From Roseimicrobium sp. ORNL1 (GTDB lineage: Bacteria > Verrucomicrobiota > Verrucomicrobiia > Verrucomicrobiales > Verrucomicrobiaceae), in the NCBI RefSeq assembly GCF_011044495.1, contig NZ_CP049143.1:3596001-3660000 (forward strand): DNA of 64,000 bases. The letters run 5' to 3'. Positions 51,634 to 60,107 of this stretch are shown here, piece by piece; within the stretch, counting starts at the first letter, position 1, and every line of letters starts with the position of its first letter. The position numbers and the translations under genes are program-made. The notes beneath the pieces are model-generated. The model searched no databases, was not told the origin of the DNA, and saw only the letters and a list, made by a program, of their open reading frames with translations.

Positions 51634-52464
51634 ATGAATCCGTTGCTCATAGGCTTGTCCACCGGCTGCTTCTACCGCCGGAACATCATGACCATTCTGG
51701 AGGATGTGAAGGCGAGCGGATTTCATGACATCGAAATCTGCTCCTTTCCCATGCACCTCAACTACCACGCTGAGGATGACGTGCGCCGGGCGGGGGACCG
51801 CATTCGCGAACTCGGGCTGAACGCCTATTCCTTCCACGCGCCCTTCGCGAACCACATCGATATCACCTCGCTCGATGAAGGCGTGCGTGAGAATGCGGTA
51901 CGCGAGCTGGAGATAGCCTGCAAGGCCGCAGCATGGATGGGCGCGGACCATATCGTGCTGCATCCCGGCCCCGAGCGCGAGGGGCGCCCACCTCAGGAGG
52001 AATTCCTGGCTCACATGGAGCACGCGGGAAGATCGCTCAACCGTGTAGCGACCGTCTGCGGGGAACTCGGCGTGAAGCTGATGCTCGAGAACATGCTGCC
52101 GCATCTGCTTTTCGGACACATCAGCGACCTGATGTATCTCCTCGGTGAAATCAAGACACCCGGCGTGGGTATCTGCCTGGACACCGGTCATGCCAATCTC
52201 GCGGGTGAACTTGGTCGTGTGATTCCCACCTTTTCAGGTCACTTGAAGATGCTGCATGTGAATGACAACAAGCGGAACTACGACTCCCACTTGCCACCCG
52301 GCGAGGGCGTGATCGACTGGAAGTGGGTGACGGACGAGCTGCGGTACAACCACTTCGAAGGTGGGCTTATTCTGGAACTCGCGGGAAATGAGCATGAATC
52401 CACCTCCACGATTCTAGAGCGGGCGGTGCGGGCGAAGGAGTATCTGCGTGGAGTGGGGGCGTGA
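51634..52464 (+). CDS. Xylose isomerase-like TIM-barrel protein (AP endonuclease IV superfamily)
   Basis: 276 residues. The barrel shows metal ligands of this superfamily in order: FHAPFANHIDITS, HIVLHPGPEREG, KLMLENMLPH, ICLDTGHANLAGE, LKMLHVNDNKRNYDSHLPPGEGVIDW and LILELAG. They follow the endonuclease IV/sugar isomerase pattern of Glu, Asp and His residues. The family includes DNA AP endonucleases and sugar or inosose isomerases. It is coupled to the primase-like gene (3 bp gap), which makes a DNA-repair role worth testing. Confidence 0.82.
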   Translation: MNPLLIGLSTGCFYRRNIMTILEDVKASGFHDIEICSFPMHLNYHAEDDVRRAGDRIRELGLNAYSFHAPFANHIDITSLDEGVRENAVRELEIACKAAAWMGADHIVLHPGPEREGRPPQEEFLAHMEHAGRSLNRVATVCGELGVKLMLENMLPHLLFGHISDLMYLLGEIKTPGVGICLDTGHANLAGELGRVIPTFSGHLKMLHVNDNKRNYDSHLPPGEGVIDWKWVTDELRYNHFEGGLILELAGNEHESTSTILERAVRAKEYLRGVGA

Positions 52465-52495
52465 GGGGTGAATGGATGTGGCAACCTGCATGGGC

Positions 52496-52647
52496 TTCAA
52501 CGCAGAGACACAGAGACGCAGAGGAACTTCGGAGACTGAAACTGAGACCATGTGGCCGTCATTCGTCATTGCCTTCGGGCTGCGGAGACCAAACTTCCAG
52601 TCCGATTCACCTTAGTCTCCGAAGTTCCTCTGCGTCTCTGCGTTGAA
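52496..52647. repeat. Large inverted repeat with CTCTGCGTCTCTGCG-type arms
   Basis: Arms of 34-42 bp at 52496-52537 and 52614-52647 are identical apart from an 8-nt insertion (ACAGAGAC) in the left one. The 76-bp centre contains ATTCGTCATTGCCTTCGGGCT, like a segment near 10240-10275. The element sits between convergent TIM-barrel and topoisomerase genes. It lacks a T tract next to the stem, so it is more likely a dispersed repeat than a simple terminator. Confidence 0.6.
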
Positions 52648-52701
52648 CACCAGGACTCTCTCCACTCGCATCCTTAGACCGCGGGTCTCCTCAGTACAGC
52701 A

Positions 52702-53817
52702 CTAAGACTTCCGAGCACGCTTCTTCTTCTGCCTCCCCGCATGCAGCCTTTTATCCAGCAGCACCACCACCGCTGCTTCCTCGGCTTTGAGATTCCTCAA
52801 TCCTGAGTCGACAGCCGGATCCAGCTTCTGCTTGATGGTCTCAATCGTGGTACCTTCCAGATAGCAGTCGAGAATGGTGGGGTGCACATAGCACTTGCGG
52901 CATACCGCAGGCGTGTTGCCAAGCATGCTGGCCACAGCCTCGATGGCAGTAACGATATTCTTCTTCGCCTGCGTCACGGAAGTGAAGGACTCAAACTCGC
53001 GCAGCGCAATCGCCGCAAGCACCGTCCCAGCCCAAGTGCGGAAGTCTTTTGCCGTGAAGTCGCTTCCAGAAATCTCGCGGATGTACGCATTCACTTCGGA
53101 GGAGCCCACATCATGCACACCGCCCTCCCTCTCGTAAGCAAACAACTCCTGTCCGGGCAGATCCTGGCAGTGCCGCACGATGCGAGCGAGCGTTGGGTCC
53201 TTCACGTCAATGTTGTGCTTCTTGCCGCTCTTACCGCGGAATGTGAATTGAATCGTGCTGCCGTTCACCTTTGCATGATGATTGCGAATGGTAGTCAGGC
53301 CATAGGAGTGGTTTTGCTTTGCATACTCATCATTGCCGATGCGGATCAGCGTAGCTTCCAGCAGGCGCACAACCGTCGCCAGCACCTTGTTCCTTTCCAT
53401 GCCACGTGCCTTGAGGTCGCGTTTTACACGGCGCCGAATCCTCGGCAGTGCCCGGGCAAAGGCGAGGATGTGATGGAATTTGGTTTCATCCCGCGCCTGC
53501 CGCCAGCGGGGATGGTAGCGGTACTGCTTGCGACCGCGCGCATCACGTCCCGTGGCTTGAAGATGGCCGTTAGCGCGGGGACAGATCCACACATCTGTCC
53601 ATGCGGGAGGGATGACGAGACTCTTGATGCGATCCAGCGTGTCCGCGTCACGCACACGTTTGCCCTTCGCATCCACGTACTGCAGCGCGCGCCCCTTCTT
53701 CACACGCCGAATGCCGGGCTGGTCATCGCTGGTGAAACGAAGCCCCGCTTCCTCCAGCTCTGCCGCAGGTGGTGGTGGTGCCGAATGCAGCGGCAGTTCT
53801 GGCGCCTGCTTATCCAT
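52702..53817 (-). CDS. DNA topoisomerase IB (poxvirus type)
   Basis: 371 residues. RRVKKGRALQYVDAKGKRVRDADTLDRIKSLVIPPAWTDVWICPRANGHLQATGRDARGRKQYRYHP is the typical N-terminal half. RIGNDEYAKQNHSYGLTTIRNHH, with DFTAKDFRTWAGT and CRKCYVHPTILDCYLEG, supplies the Arg, Lys and Tyr catalytic residues (Tyr in CYVHP). A Lys/Arg-rich tail follows. The enzyme relaxes supercoils through a 3'-phosphotyrosyl link. Its start overlaps the SDR gene's stop by 8 bp. Confidence 0.93.
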   Translation of the reverse strand: MDKQAPELPLHSAPPPPAAELEEAGLRFTSDDQPGIRRVKKGRALQYVDAKGKRVRDADTLDRIKSLVIPPAWTDVWICPRANGHLQATGRDARGRKQYRYHPRWRQARDETKFHHILAFARALPRIRRRVKRDLKARGMERNKVLATVVRLLEATLIRIGNDEYAKQNHSYGLTTIRNHHAKVNGSTIQFTFRGKSGKKHNIDVKDPTLARIVRHCQDLPGQELFAYEREGGVHDVGSSEVNAYIREISGSDFTAKDFRTWAGTVLAAIALREFESFTSVTQAKKNIVTAIEAVASMLGNTPAVCRKCYVHPTILDCYLEGTTIETIKQKLDPAVDSGLRNLKAEEAAVVVLLDKRLHAGRQKKKRARKS

Positions 53818-54682
53818 TCACAATTTCTCCGCCGTTGGGGTGCAGTACCTGGCCGGTCATGTACGAGGAGTCGTCACTCGCCAGGAACACATAACACGGA
53901 GCCACCTCGTTCGGTTCTCCCGCGCGTCCCATCGGCACATCCGAGCCGAAGGTCGAGACATGGTCCGCCGGGAAGGTGGAAGGGATGAGCGGCGTCCAGA
54001 TGGGACCCGGCGCCACCGCATTCACGCGAATACCGCGCTTCACCAATGCATGAGCCAGGGAACGGGTGAAGCCCACGATGGCACCCTTTGTGGAGGCATA
54101 GTCCACCAGTGAGGCGCTCCCGCGATATGCCGTGACGGAGGTGGTGTTGATGATCGCTCCTCCCTTTTGCATGTGCGGCAGCACCGCTTTCACGAGGTGG
54201 AACATGGAGAATACGTTCGTGCGGAACGTGCGCTCGATCTGTTCCGTGGAGATGTACTCGAATGTCTCCTGCGGATGCTGCTCCGCGGCGTTGTTCACCA
54301 GGATGTCGATGCGGCCATACTCCTTTGCCACAGCTTCCACTGCTCGTTGGCAGGCCTTTTCATCACCCACATCCGCGGCGTGGGTGATGCAACGATGGCC
54401 GTGCTTCTTCACCAACATGGCGGTTTCGGAGGCATCCTCGTCTTCATCCAGATGGATGATGCACACGTCGGCGCCTTCCTCCGCAAAGGCCAGTGCCACC
54501 GCACGACCGATGCCGCTGTCTCCTCCGGTGATGATGGCCACGCGATCCTTGAGTTTTGGTTCGCGTGCGCGGTGCCGTGGCTCGGCCTGCGGAGCGGGGT
54601 CCATGACGGATTCCAGCCCGGGTTGCCGTGTCTGGATTTGTGGCGGTCGGACCGGCTTTTCCTCTTGCTGCATCTGGGCCAT
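53810..54682 (-). CDS. SDR-family oxidoreductase
   Basis: 290 residues. A Pro-rich N-terminal extension (~40 residues) precedes the Rossmann fold: IITGGDSGIGRAVA (NADP motif), DILVNNAAEQH (NNAG motif), TTSVTAYRGSASLVDYASTKGA (Ser, Tyr, Lys triad). The C-terminal SYMTGQVLHPNGG is typical of glucose-dehydrogenase or YghA/YhdF-like stress SDRs. It overlaps the topoisomerase gene by 8 bp, an unusual gene pair. Substrate unknown. Confidence 0.9.
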   Translation of the reverse strand: MAQMQQEEKPVRPPQIQTRQPGLESVMDPAPQAEPRHRAREPKLKDRVAIITGGDSGIGRAVALAFAEEGADVCIIHLDEDEDASETAMLVKKHGHRCITHAADVGDEKACQRAVEAVAKEYGRIDILVNNAAEQHPQETFEYISTEQIERTFRTNVFSMFHLVKAVLPHMQKGGAIINTTSVTAYRGSASLVDYASTKGAIVGFTRSLAHALVKRGIRVNAVAPGPIWTPLIPSTFPADHVSTFGSDVPMGRAGEPNEVAPCYVFLASDDSSYMTGQVLHPNGGEIVNG

Positions 54683-54890
54683 GATCGTCAGGGAAGGGGG
54701 TGAGTAGGCATCAGGGCCTGCGACTTACAGAGCCCATGACTTCGTCGTCTGTGTCCTGTTATCGGGACAGCACGCAGGCGTGGCTGGGTGCAGTGCGACC
54801 ACCTGAAGTTCCGCATCCCTCTGCGAAATGGCACCGCGTGCAGTCGACACCCATCGCGCAGCCGATTCACGAAGTAACCTCGTTAACGCC

Positions 54891-56141
54891 ATGCAAACCT
54901 ACTCCAATCGAAGGCAGTTTCTCGGCCAGACGTTCGGTCTGGCGGGTGGGACGATTGCAGTTCTCCAGGCGCAGGCCGCCGATGAACCACGCCCCTCGCA
55001 GCCCAAGAGCGCTGCACGCCAAGTTTCGCCAGGCAAGACCAGCAGCGGAGGCGCCGTGCCACTGGCTCCGCCGGACAAGCAGCCACCCAATCTCGAAGTG
55101 CCTGATGCTCCCGAGCGAAAGCTGGGCTGGGCCATCGTGGGACTAGGCCAGCTTGCCCTGGAGGAAATCATGCCGGCCTTCGGAGGCTGCAAACTCTCGC
55201 AGCCCACCGCTCTGGTCAGCGGCCATCCGGACAAAGCACGCTGTGTGGCTCGCGCGTACAACATTCCGGAAGACGCCATCTACAACTACGAGAACTACGA
55301 CAAGCTCGCGGAGGACAAGCGCGTGGACGTCATCTACATCGTGCTGCCCAACAGCATGCACGCGGAGTTCACGATCCGGGGGCTCAAGGCTGGCAAGCAT
55401 GTGCTTTGTGAAAAGCCCATGGCAGGGACGGTGCAGGAAGCGGAGGAGATGATTGCCGCCGCAAATGCCACGGGCAAGAAACTCGGCGTAGCTTACCGCC
55501 TGCACTACGAACCTTTGAATCGGAAGGTGATGTACCTTTGCCAGGAGCAGAAGTTCGGCAAGGTGAAGACGTTCGTGTCCTCCAACTGCCAGGATGTGAA
55601 AGCACCCAACATCCGCTTGAGCGGCACGCTCAAGGGCGGACCACTCGGAGATGTCGGCGTGTACTCCATCAATGCCGCGCGCTATGTGATTGGTGAAGAA
55701 CCGGCTGAGGTGAGCGCCTACATGCACGAACCCACCGATGACGATCGATTCCATGAAGTGCCGGAGAGCGTCACCTTCCAGATGCGTTATCCCTCAGGTG
55801 CACTGGCACATTGCGATTGTTCCTTTGGCACTGCGGAAAGCCGGTTCTACACCGTCCATTGCGCGAAAGGCACCATCGGCATGGATCCAGCGTTCAGCTA
55901 TCGCGGTCTCAAGTTGTGGGTGCAGGATGGCGATCCCAAAGGTGGCGATGCAGAAAAAGCTGATCTCCTCATTCCCCAAGTGAACCACTTCACCGCGGAG
56001 ATGGACGGCTTCTCTGAAGCGCTGCTGCATGAGAAAGCCATCCTCACGCCGGGCTCCATGGGCCTGGCAGACATGCGCATCATTGCTGCAATTGAAGAAG
56101 CCGCAAAGACGGGCCAATCGGTGCCGGTGAATTCCGTATAA
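54891..56141 (+). CDS. Tat-exported Gfo/Idh/MocA-family oxidoreductase (glucose-fructose oxidoreductase-like)
   Basis: 416 residues from the ATG at 54891. The start NRRQFLGQTFGLAGGTIAVLQAQAA is a Tat signal. AIVGLGQLALEEIMPAFGG is the nucleotide motif, IVLPNSMHAEFTIRGLKAGKHVLCEKPMAGTVQEAEEM is the EKP block, and GVAYRLHYEPLNRKV and GGPLGDVGVYSINAARYVIGEEP cover the substrate site. The layout is close to glucose-fructose oxidoreductase. It is not beside a partner enzyme gene, and a VWA gene follows 151 bp later. Confidence 0.9.
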   Translation: MQTYSNRRQFLGQTFGLAGGTIAVLQAQAADEPRPSQPKSAARQVSPGKTSSGGAVPLAPPDKQPPNLEVPDAPERKLGWAIVGLGQLALEEIMPAFGGCKLSQPTALVSGHPDKARCVARAYNIPEDAIYNYENYDKLAEDKRVDVIYIVLPNSMHAEFTIRGLKAGKHVLCEKPMAGTVQEAEEMIAAANATGKKLGVAYRLHYEPLNRKVMYLCQEQKFGKVKTFVSSNCQDVKAPNIRLSGTLKGGPLGDVGVYSINAARYVIGEEPAEVSAYMHEPTDDDRFHEVPESVTFQMRYPSGALAHCDCSFGTAESRFYTVHCAKGTIGMDPAFSYRGLKLWVQDGDPKGGDAEKADLLIPQVNHFTAEMDGFSEALLHEKAILTPGSMGLADMRIIAAIEEAAKTGQSVPVNSV

Positions 56142-56292
56142 CAAGCATACGCGGGCCATTGAAAAGCTGGATAAAAAATGGTCGCAGGACGACCTGACGC
56201 CACAATCCGTGGTCATGCTTTATCCATGGAATAATTAGCGCTCGATCAGCCTTGTTTCTTCAAAGAAAGTGAAGGCATATCCGTAGTGCGCG

Positions 56293-57612
56293 ATGATGAA
56301 TGCTGAAGGTTCCCCCAGTACTCCAAACGAAACTGCAAGCACCAAGCCTGCTGTCACAATCCAAAGCCTGACTCCCACCAGTACGGGAATGATCCCTGAG
56401 TATCCTCAGGCATCGCTTTCCGCACCGGTGATTCCTGCCCCGCAGCAGCATGAGGCGCCAATTCCAGTGGCAGTTGAGAAGACTCCGTTCCACGCAGGCC
56501 CTTCAGTATCGCCCCCCCAGAAGCGCGGTCTCTTTTCGACCTATTGGCAAAAAATAGGCGCAGGCTCCTTCCTATTGAGCCTGGCCATCCACGCGGGATT
56601 GCTGTTGATCGCAACGGTGATTGTCACCACGGTCGTTACCGCGGAGAAGGCGGTAGACTTCCTCCCAGGCGGCGGAAGCAAGTCCGGTCAGGATGCCTCC
56701 CAGGCACTGGCGAGCAAGGTGCAGACAAAGAAACGCAACGCGCTCAGCAAGAGCACGCCCATGCAGAAGATCGTTTCTGCCAACAGCACCGCTGCGATCA
56801 GTCTGCCTGACATGCCCGCGGATGCCATTGATGTGCCAACTCTCAGCAGCACCATGGGAGGCGGCTCCATGGGCAGCGGTGGCTTTGGCTCCTCCGGTTC
56901 AGGCGGTGGATTCGGCACCGGGCAGGGGATTGGTGGGATGAACGGTGTGACCTTCAAGCCCATCGTCATGTTCGGCAAGGATCTGAAGGCGCGCAAAATC
57001 GCGGTAATCCTTGATGTATCAGGATCCATGACACCCCACCTCACCAAGGTGGTGAAGGAACTGGACCGTGTGGCAGCCGGCAGCCGCGTGATGCTCTACG
57101 TTGGCTGCGGGGTGGCCACGCCCAAGGATGGCATGCGCCTGGACAAGGACGCCATCAAGACCGCCAGTAAGAGCAAGGATGAGAGCAAGAACTTCGAGAT
57201 TTTCTGGAGGAGAAGTCATGCCCCCCAGGTTCCTGCCGGAGCTCCTCCGCCTGACCCACAGGAGATCTTGAAGGGACCCATCCAGGCGGAGGACGTTTTC
57301 AGCCTCATGCACACGCGCTCTGAGACCTACTTCTTCAAGAGCCAGGGCATCCAGTACTCCTGGATCGCCTTAGTCGCCCGCGAACTGGCCGAGGCTGATG
57401 CCCTCTACTGGTTCTCTGATTTCCAGGACCAGGTGGATGACAAGCAGATCGAGACCGTCCTGAAGACCCTCAAGCGCCGCAAACAGCGCCTCTTCATGCA
57501 CGCCTCCGTGAAGGGTAATTCCTTTGAAAAGGTGCGTGATGAACTGGTGATTCCCTCGGGTGGTGAGGTGATCGAATCCGAGCCGGAGAAGAAGCCAGCG
57601 CCTGCGAAATGA
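56293..57612 (+). CDS. Membrane-anchored VWA-like protein with Gly-rich linker
   Basis: 439 residues. A Pro/Thr-rich N-terminus (1-75), a TM helix (about 90-118, FLLSLAIHAGLLLIATVIVTTVV), a Gly/Ser linker (STMGGGSMGSGGFGSSGSGGGFG) and a VWA fold with MIDAS DVSGSMTPHL (about 240). The end is charged (ESEPEKKPAPAK). VWA domains bind ligands or partners with a metal ion. The TM type resembles TonB/ExbD-like membrane-tethered proteins in Verrucomicrobia. It is followed by a bidirectional terminator. Confidence 0.85.
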   Translation: MMNAEGSPSTPNETASTKPAVTIQSLTPTSTGMIPEYPQASLSAPVIPAPQQHEAPIPVAVEKTPFHAGPSVSPPQKRGLFSTYWQKIGAGSFLLSLAIHAGLLLIATVIVTTVVTAEKAVDFLPGGGSKSGQDASQALASKVQTKKRNALSKSTPMQKIVSANSTAAISLPDMPADAIDVPTLSSTMGGGSMGSGGFGSSGSGGGFGTGQGIGGMNGVTFKPIVMFGKDLKARKIAVILDVSGSMTPHLTKVVKELDRVAAGSRVMLYVGCGVATPKDGMRLDKDAIKTASKSKDESKNFEIFWRRSHAPQVPAGAPPPDPQEILKGPIQAEDVFSLMHTRSETYFFKSQGIQYSWIALVARELAEADALYWFSDFQDQVDDKQIETVLKTLKRRKQRLFMHASVKGNSFEKVRDELVIPSGGEVIESEPEKKPAPAK

Positions 57613-57644
57613 TGGAATAGGACGCGCGGACTTCTCTGGTCACG

Positions 57645-57674
57645 AAAAAGGGGCAACGATGGTTGCCCCTTTTT
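57645..57674. terminator. Bidirectional terminator between VWA and FKBP genes
   Basis: AAAAAGGGGCAAC (57645-57657) and GTTGCCCCTTTTT (57662-57674) form a 13-bp stem around a GATG loop. A and T tracts on both sides let it serve the VWA gene on the plus strand and the FKBP gene on the minus strand. Confidence 0.9.
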
Positions 57675-57703
57675 CTTGGATGAGTGGAAATGGAAGCAGC
57701 GCC

Positions 57704-58186
57704 CTACTGCACCTTCAGCAACTCCACCTCGAAACGCAGCGTTTGGTTCGGACCGATGTCCGGGGGAGCGCCGCGGGTGCCGTAGGCAAGGTGGGAGGGA
57801 ATCACGAATTCGTACTTCGCGCCTTCCTGCATGAGTTGCAGACCCTCGGTCCAGCCGGGGATGACCTGATTGAGGGGGAACGACGTGGGCTCCATCCGCT
57901 TGTAGGAGCTGTCGAATTCCACGCCATTCAGCAGCGTGCCGCGGTAGTGCACCGTCACCGTGTCTGTCGCGGCAGGGCGGCGGCCGGTGCCTGCACGAAG
58001 TTCCTTGTATTGGAGCCCGGTGGCGGTGGTCGTATAGCCTGCAGTAGTGCTGCCTGCTGAGAGAGGGCCACTGGTAGCTGGAGGAGCCGAGGGCTTCGGA
58101 TCGGGAGCGTCCGTTTCAGGCGAGGTGCAGGAGGACACCAGCGCGGCGGTGGCCGCAGTGGCGACGAGAGCGCAGAGGCGTTTCAT
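57704..58186 (-). CDS. FKBP-type peptidyl-prolyl isomerase, lipoprotein
   Basis: 160 residues. The lipoprotein signal MKRLCALVATAATAALVSSC has its lipobox at Cys20. A Pro/Ser-rich linker and the FKBP domain follow: DTVTVHYRGTLLNGVEFDSS, TSFPLNQVIPGWTEGLQLMQEGAKYEFVIPSHLAYGTRGAPPDIGPNQTLRFEVELL. The enzyme assists folding at the outer or inner membrane. The next gene encodes a cytosolic paralogue, 98 bp away, so the pair arose by duplication. Confidence 0.9.
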   Translation of the reverse strand: MKRLCALVATAATAALVSSCTSPETDAPDPKPSAPPATSGPLSAGSTTAGYTTTATGLQYKELRAGTGRRPAATDTVTVHYRGTLLNGVEFDSSYKRMEPTSFPLNQVIPGWTEGLQLMQEGAKYEFVIPSHLAYGTRGAPPDIGPNQTLRFEVELLKVQ

Positions 58187-58205
58187 GGGGTGGGTATGAG
58201 ATGCG

Positions 58206-58242
58206 GAAAAAAAGAAGCTGCGGAGTTTGGCTCCGCAGCTTT
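58206..58242 (-). terminator. Rho-independent terminator between the FKBP genes
   Basis: On the minus strand AAGCTGCGGAG and CTCCGCAGCTT pair over 11 bp with a CCAAA loop and are followed by CTTTTTTT. It lies 43 bp after the stop of the cytosolic FKBP gene, so the two FKBP genes are separate transcripts. Confidence 0.88.
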
Positions 58243-58284
58243 CTAGCAGATCGTCCTCAGAGGTCGATCCTTATCTTGGAAGGA

Positions 58285-58680
58285 TTAATACACTTTCAGC
58301 AGTTCCACCTCGAAGATGAGGGCCTCGTTCGGACCAATGTCACGACCGGCGCCACGGCTGCCGTAGGCGAGCTTAGAGGGGATGTAGAATTCGTACTTCG
58401 CGCCTTCCTGCATGAGCTGGACGCCTTCCGTCCAGCCTTTGATCACTTGATTGAGGGGAAACTCGATGGGCTCGCGACGGGCGTAGGAGCTGTCGAACTC
58501 GACGCCGCTGATGAGCGTACCGCGGTAGTGCACCAGCACGGTGTCCGTGGCTTTCGGGGACTTGCCAGTGCCGGGGGTGATCACCTTGTACTGCAGACCG
58601 CTGGCTGTGGTGGTCACGCCTTCTTTTTTGCCGTTGTCAGCGAGGAATTTTTCACCTTTGGCGAGTGCGATGTCGGACAT
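58285..58680 (-). CDS. FKBP-type peptidyl-prolyl isomerase, cytosolic
   Basis: 131 residues from the ATG at 58680; the longer open frame upstream has no coding character. MSDIALAKGEKFLADNGKKEGVTTTASGLQYKVI is the FKBP N-terminal helix, typical of the FklB/SlyD-like group. DTVLVHYRGTLISGVEFDSS, EFPLNQVIKGWTEGVQLMQEGAKYEFYIPSKLAYGSRGAGRDIGPNEALIFEVELL follows. No signal peptide or lipobox. It is highly similar to the adjacent lipoprotein copy. Confidence 0.9.
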   Translation of the reverse strand: MSDIALAKGEKFLADNGKKEGVTTTASGLQYKVITPGTGKSPKATDTVLVHYRGTLISGVEFDSSYARREPIEFPLNQVIKGWTEGVQLMQEGAKYEFYIPSKLAYGSRGAGRDIGPNEALIFEVELLKVY

Positions 58681-58805
58681 GGATGGAGGAACGTTGGATG
58701 TTGTTTGGTTTGGAAAAAATGCAGGGCCGAAGGGTAGCGAGGGGGCGGGATTCGGCAAGGACAACGGGCACCTCCTCGTGAAATCACGCGGCAGAGAGGT
58801 GCGGT

Positions 58806-59912
58806 TCAGGCCCGCGGCTTCAGGTCATGCTCCAGTTCGCGGCGGTCCACCGGATTGCGCGCTTTGATCTTGTGGTCGCGCTTGGCACGGCGCTCGATGG
58901 TCATCTGGCGCTTCTTGCGCTGGGCCCGCAGCTTGGCGATCTCGCTGTCGAGCTTCATGTAAGCTTCATAACGGCCGGCATCCAGCGTGCCGGCCTCCAC
59001 TGCGGCGCGGATGGCGCAGCCAGTGTCCTTGCCATGCTTGCAGTCGAGGAATTTGCACTGGGCAGCGAGGTCATCCACGTCCACGAAGCGATCACGCAGA
59101 GTGGTCTCATCCGTCCACATCTGGATTTCCTTGATGCCCGGATTGTCCACCAGGATGCCACCCTTGCGCAGCACCATGAGCTCACGTGCAGTCGTGGTGT
59201 GCCGGCCCTTGCCGGTGAGTTCATTCACTTCACCGGTCCACTGGTACTCATCGCCGAAGATGGCATTCACCAGGGCAGACTTGCCCACACCGCTGGATCC
59301 AATGAGAGCGATGGTCTGCCCTTTCTTGAAGTAGTCTCTCAGCGGGCGGAACTTCTTCACGTTGGTGACGTGCACATCCACCTCGGAGGAAAGTTCGCGA
59401 ATCGCCTCAGCCGCCTCTTCGTTCTCCTGCTTCGAGTAAAGGTCCGACTTGTTTACCAGCACCACCGGCTTCGCCCCGCTGCGGGCGATCACGGCGAAGT
59501 AGCGCTCCATGCGGCGCAGGTTGAAATCAGGCCCCGCATCCGTGACCACCACCACGGTGGACACATTGGCCACGATGACCTGCTCCTCGGCGCTGTTTCC
59601 AGGTGCCTTGCGAGAGAGACAGGTCTGCCGGGAAAGCCGCGCACGGATCACGGTGTCTTCTCCCTCACCGCCGACATCTAGCGCGACCCAGTCGCCCACC
59701 GCTGGTAGAGCGGCATCGGACTCGGCGTCGTGATACACCTTGCCACTCATGACCACTTCCACGTCGTCGAAGCCCTTCGCTCCGTCCTCCATGAGAGCGC
59801 CGTAGGTGATCTTGTTGTCGCGAATCAGGCGCGCGGGCACCCACCCATTCTTATAGAATGGGGCAAACTCCTTCTCAAAGGTGTCGTTCCAGCCAAGGTC
59901 AGCGAGGGTCAT
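58806..59912 (-). CDS. rsgA: Ribosome small subunit-dependent GTPase RsgA
   Basis: 368 residues from the ATG at 59912; a TTG one codon upstream is less likely. An OB domain, then circularly permuted GTPase motifs: VNKSDLYS (G4) first, then G1 GSSGVGKSALVNAI and DNPGIKEIQMW (G3). A zinc-binding C-x5-C-x-H-x5-C in AAQCKFLDCKHGKDTGC follows. RsgA helps 30S maturation and GTP-dependent release of other factors. A Lys/Arg-rich tail is present. It stands 195 bp from the next gene. Confidence 0.93.
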   Translation of the reverse strand: MTLADLGWNDTFEKEFAPFYKNGWVPARLIRDNKITYGALMEDGAKGFDDVEVVMSGKVYHDAESDAALPAVGDWVALDVGGEGEDTVIRARLSRQTCLSRKAPGNSAEEQVIVANVSTVVVVTDAGPDFNLRRMERYFAVIARSGAKPVVLVNKSDLYSKQENEEAAEAIRELSSEVDVHVTNVKKFRPLRDYFKKGQTIALIGSSGVGKSALVNAIFGDEYQWTGEVNELTGKGRHTTTARELMVLRKGGILVDNPGIKEIQMWTDETTLRDRFVDVDDLAAQCKFLDCKHGKDTGCAIRAAVEAGTLDAGRYEAYMKLDSEIAKLRAQRKKRQMTIERRAKRDHKIKARNPVDRRELEHDLKPRA

Positions 59913-60107
59913 CAAGAATAAACGAGGGCGGATAAACTACGGCAAGAGGGGCGAATTCCAACCGGGAAGTGCAAGGTCTAGGGTTGGGTCAAAAGCACGC
60001 GTAACCCCTTGGAGATCGCTTCTCATCGTAGACCGGGATGGCTCACCCCCTCCTGCGGTTCGAAAATAATCATGCGGAAGACAAGTATCTTTGGGCGAGC
60101 ACCATAC

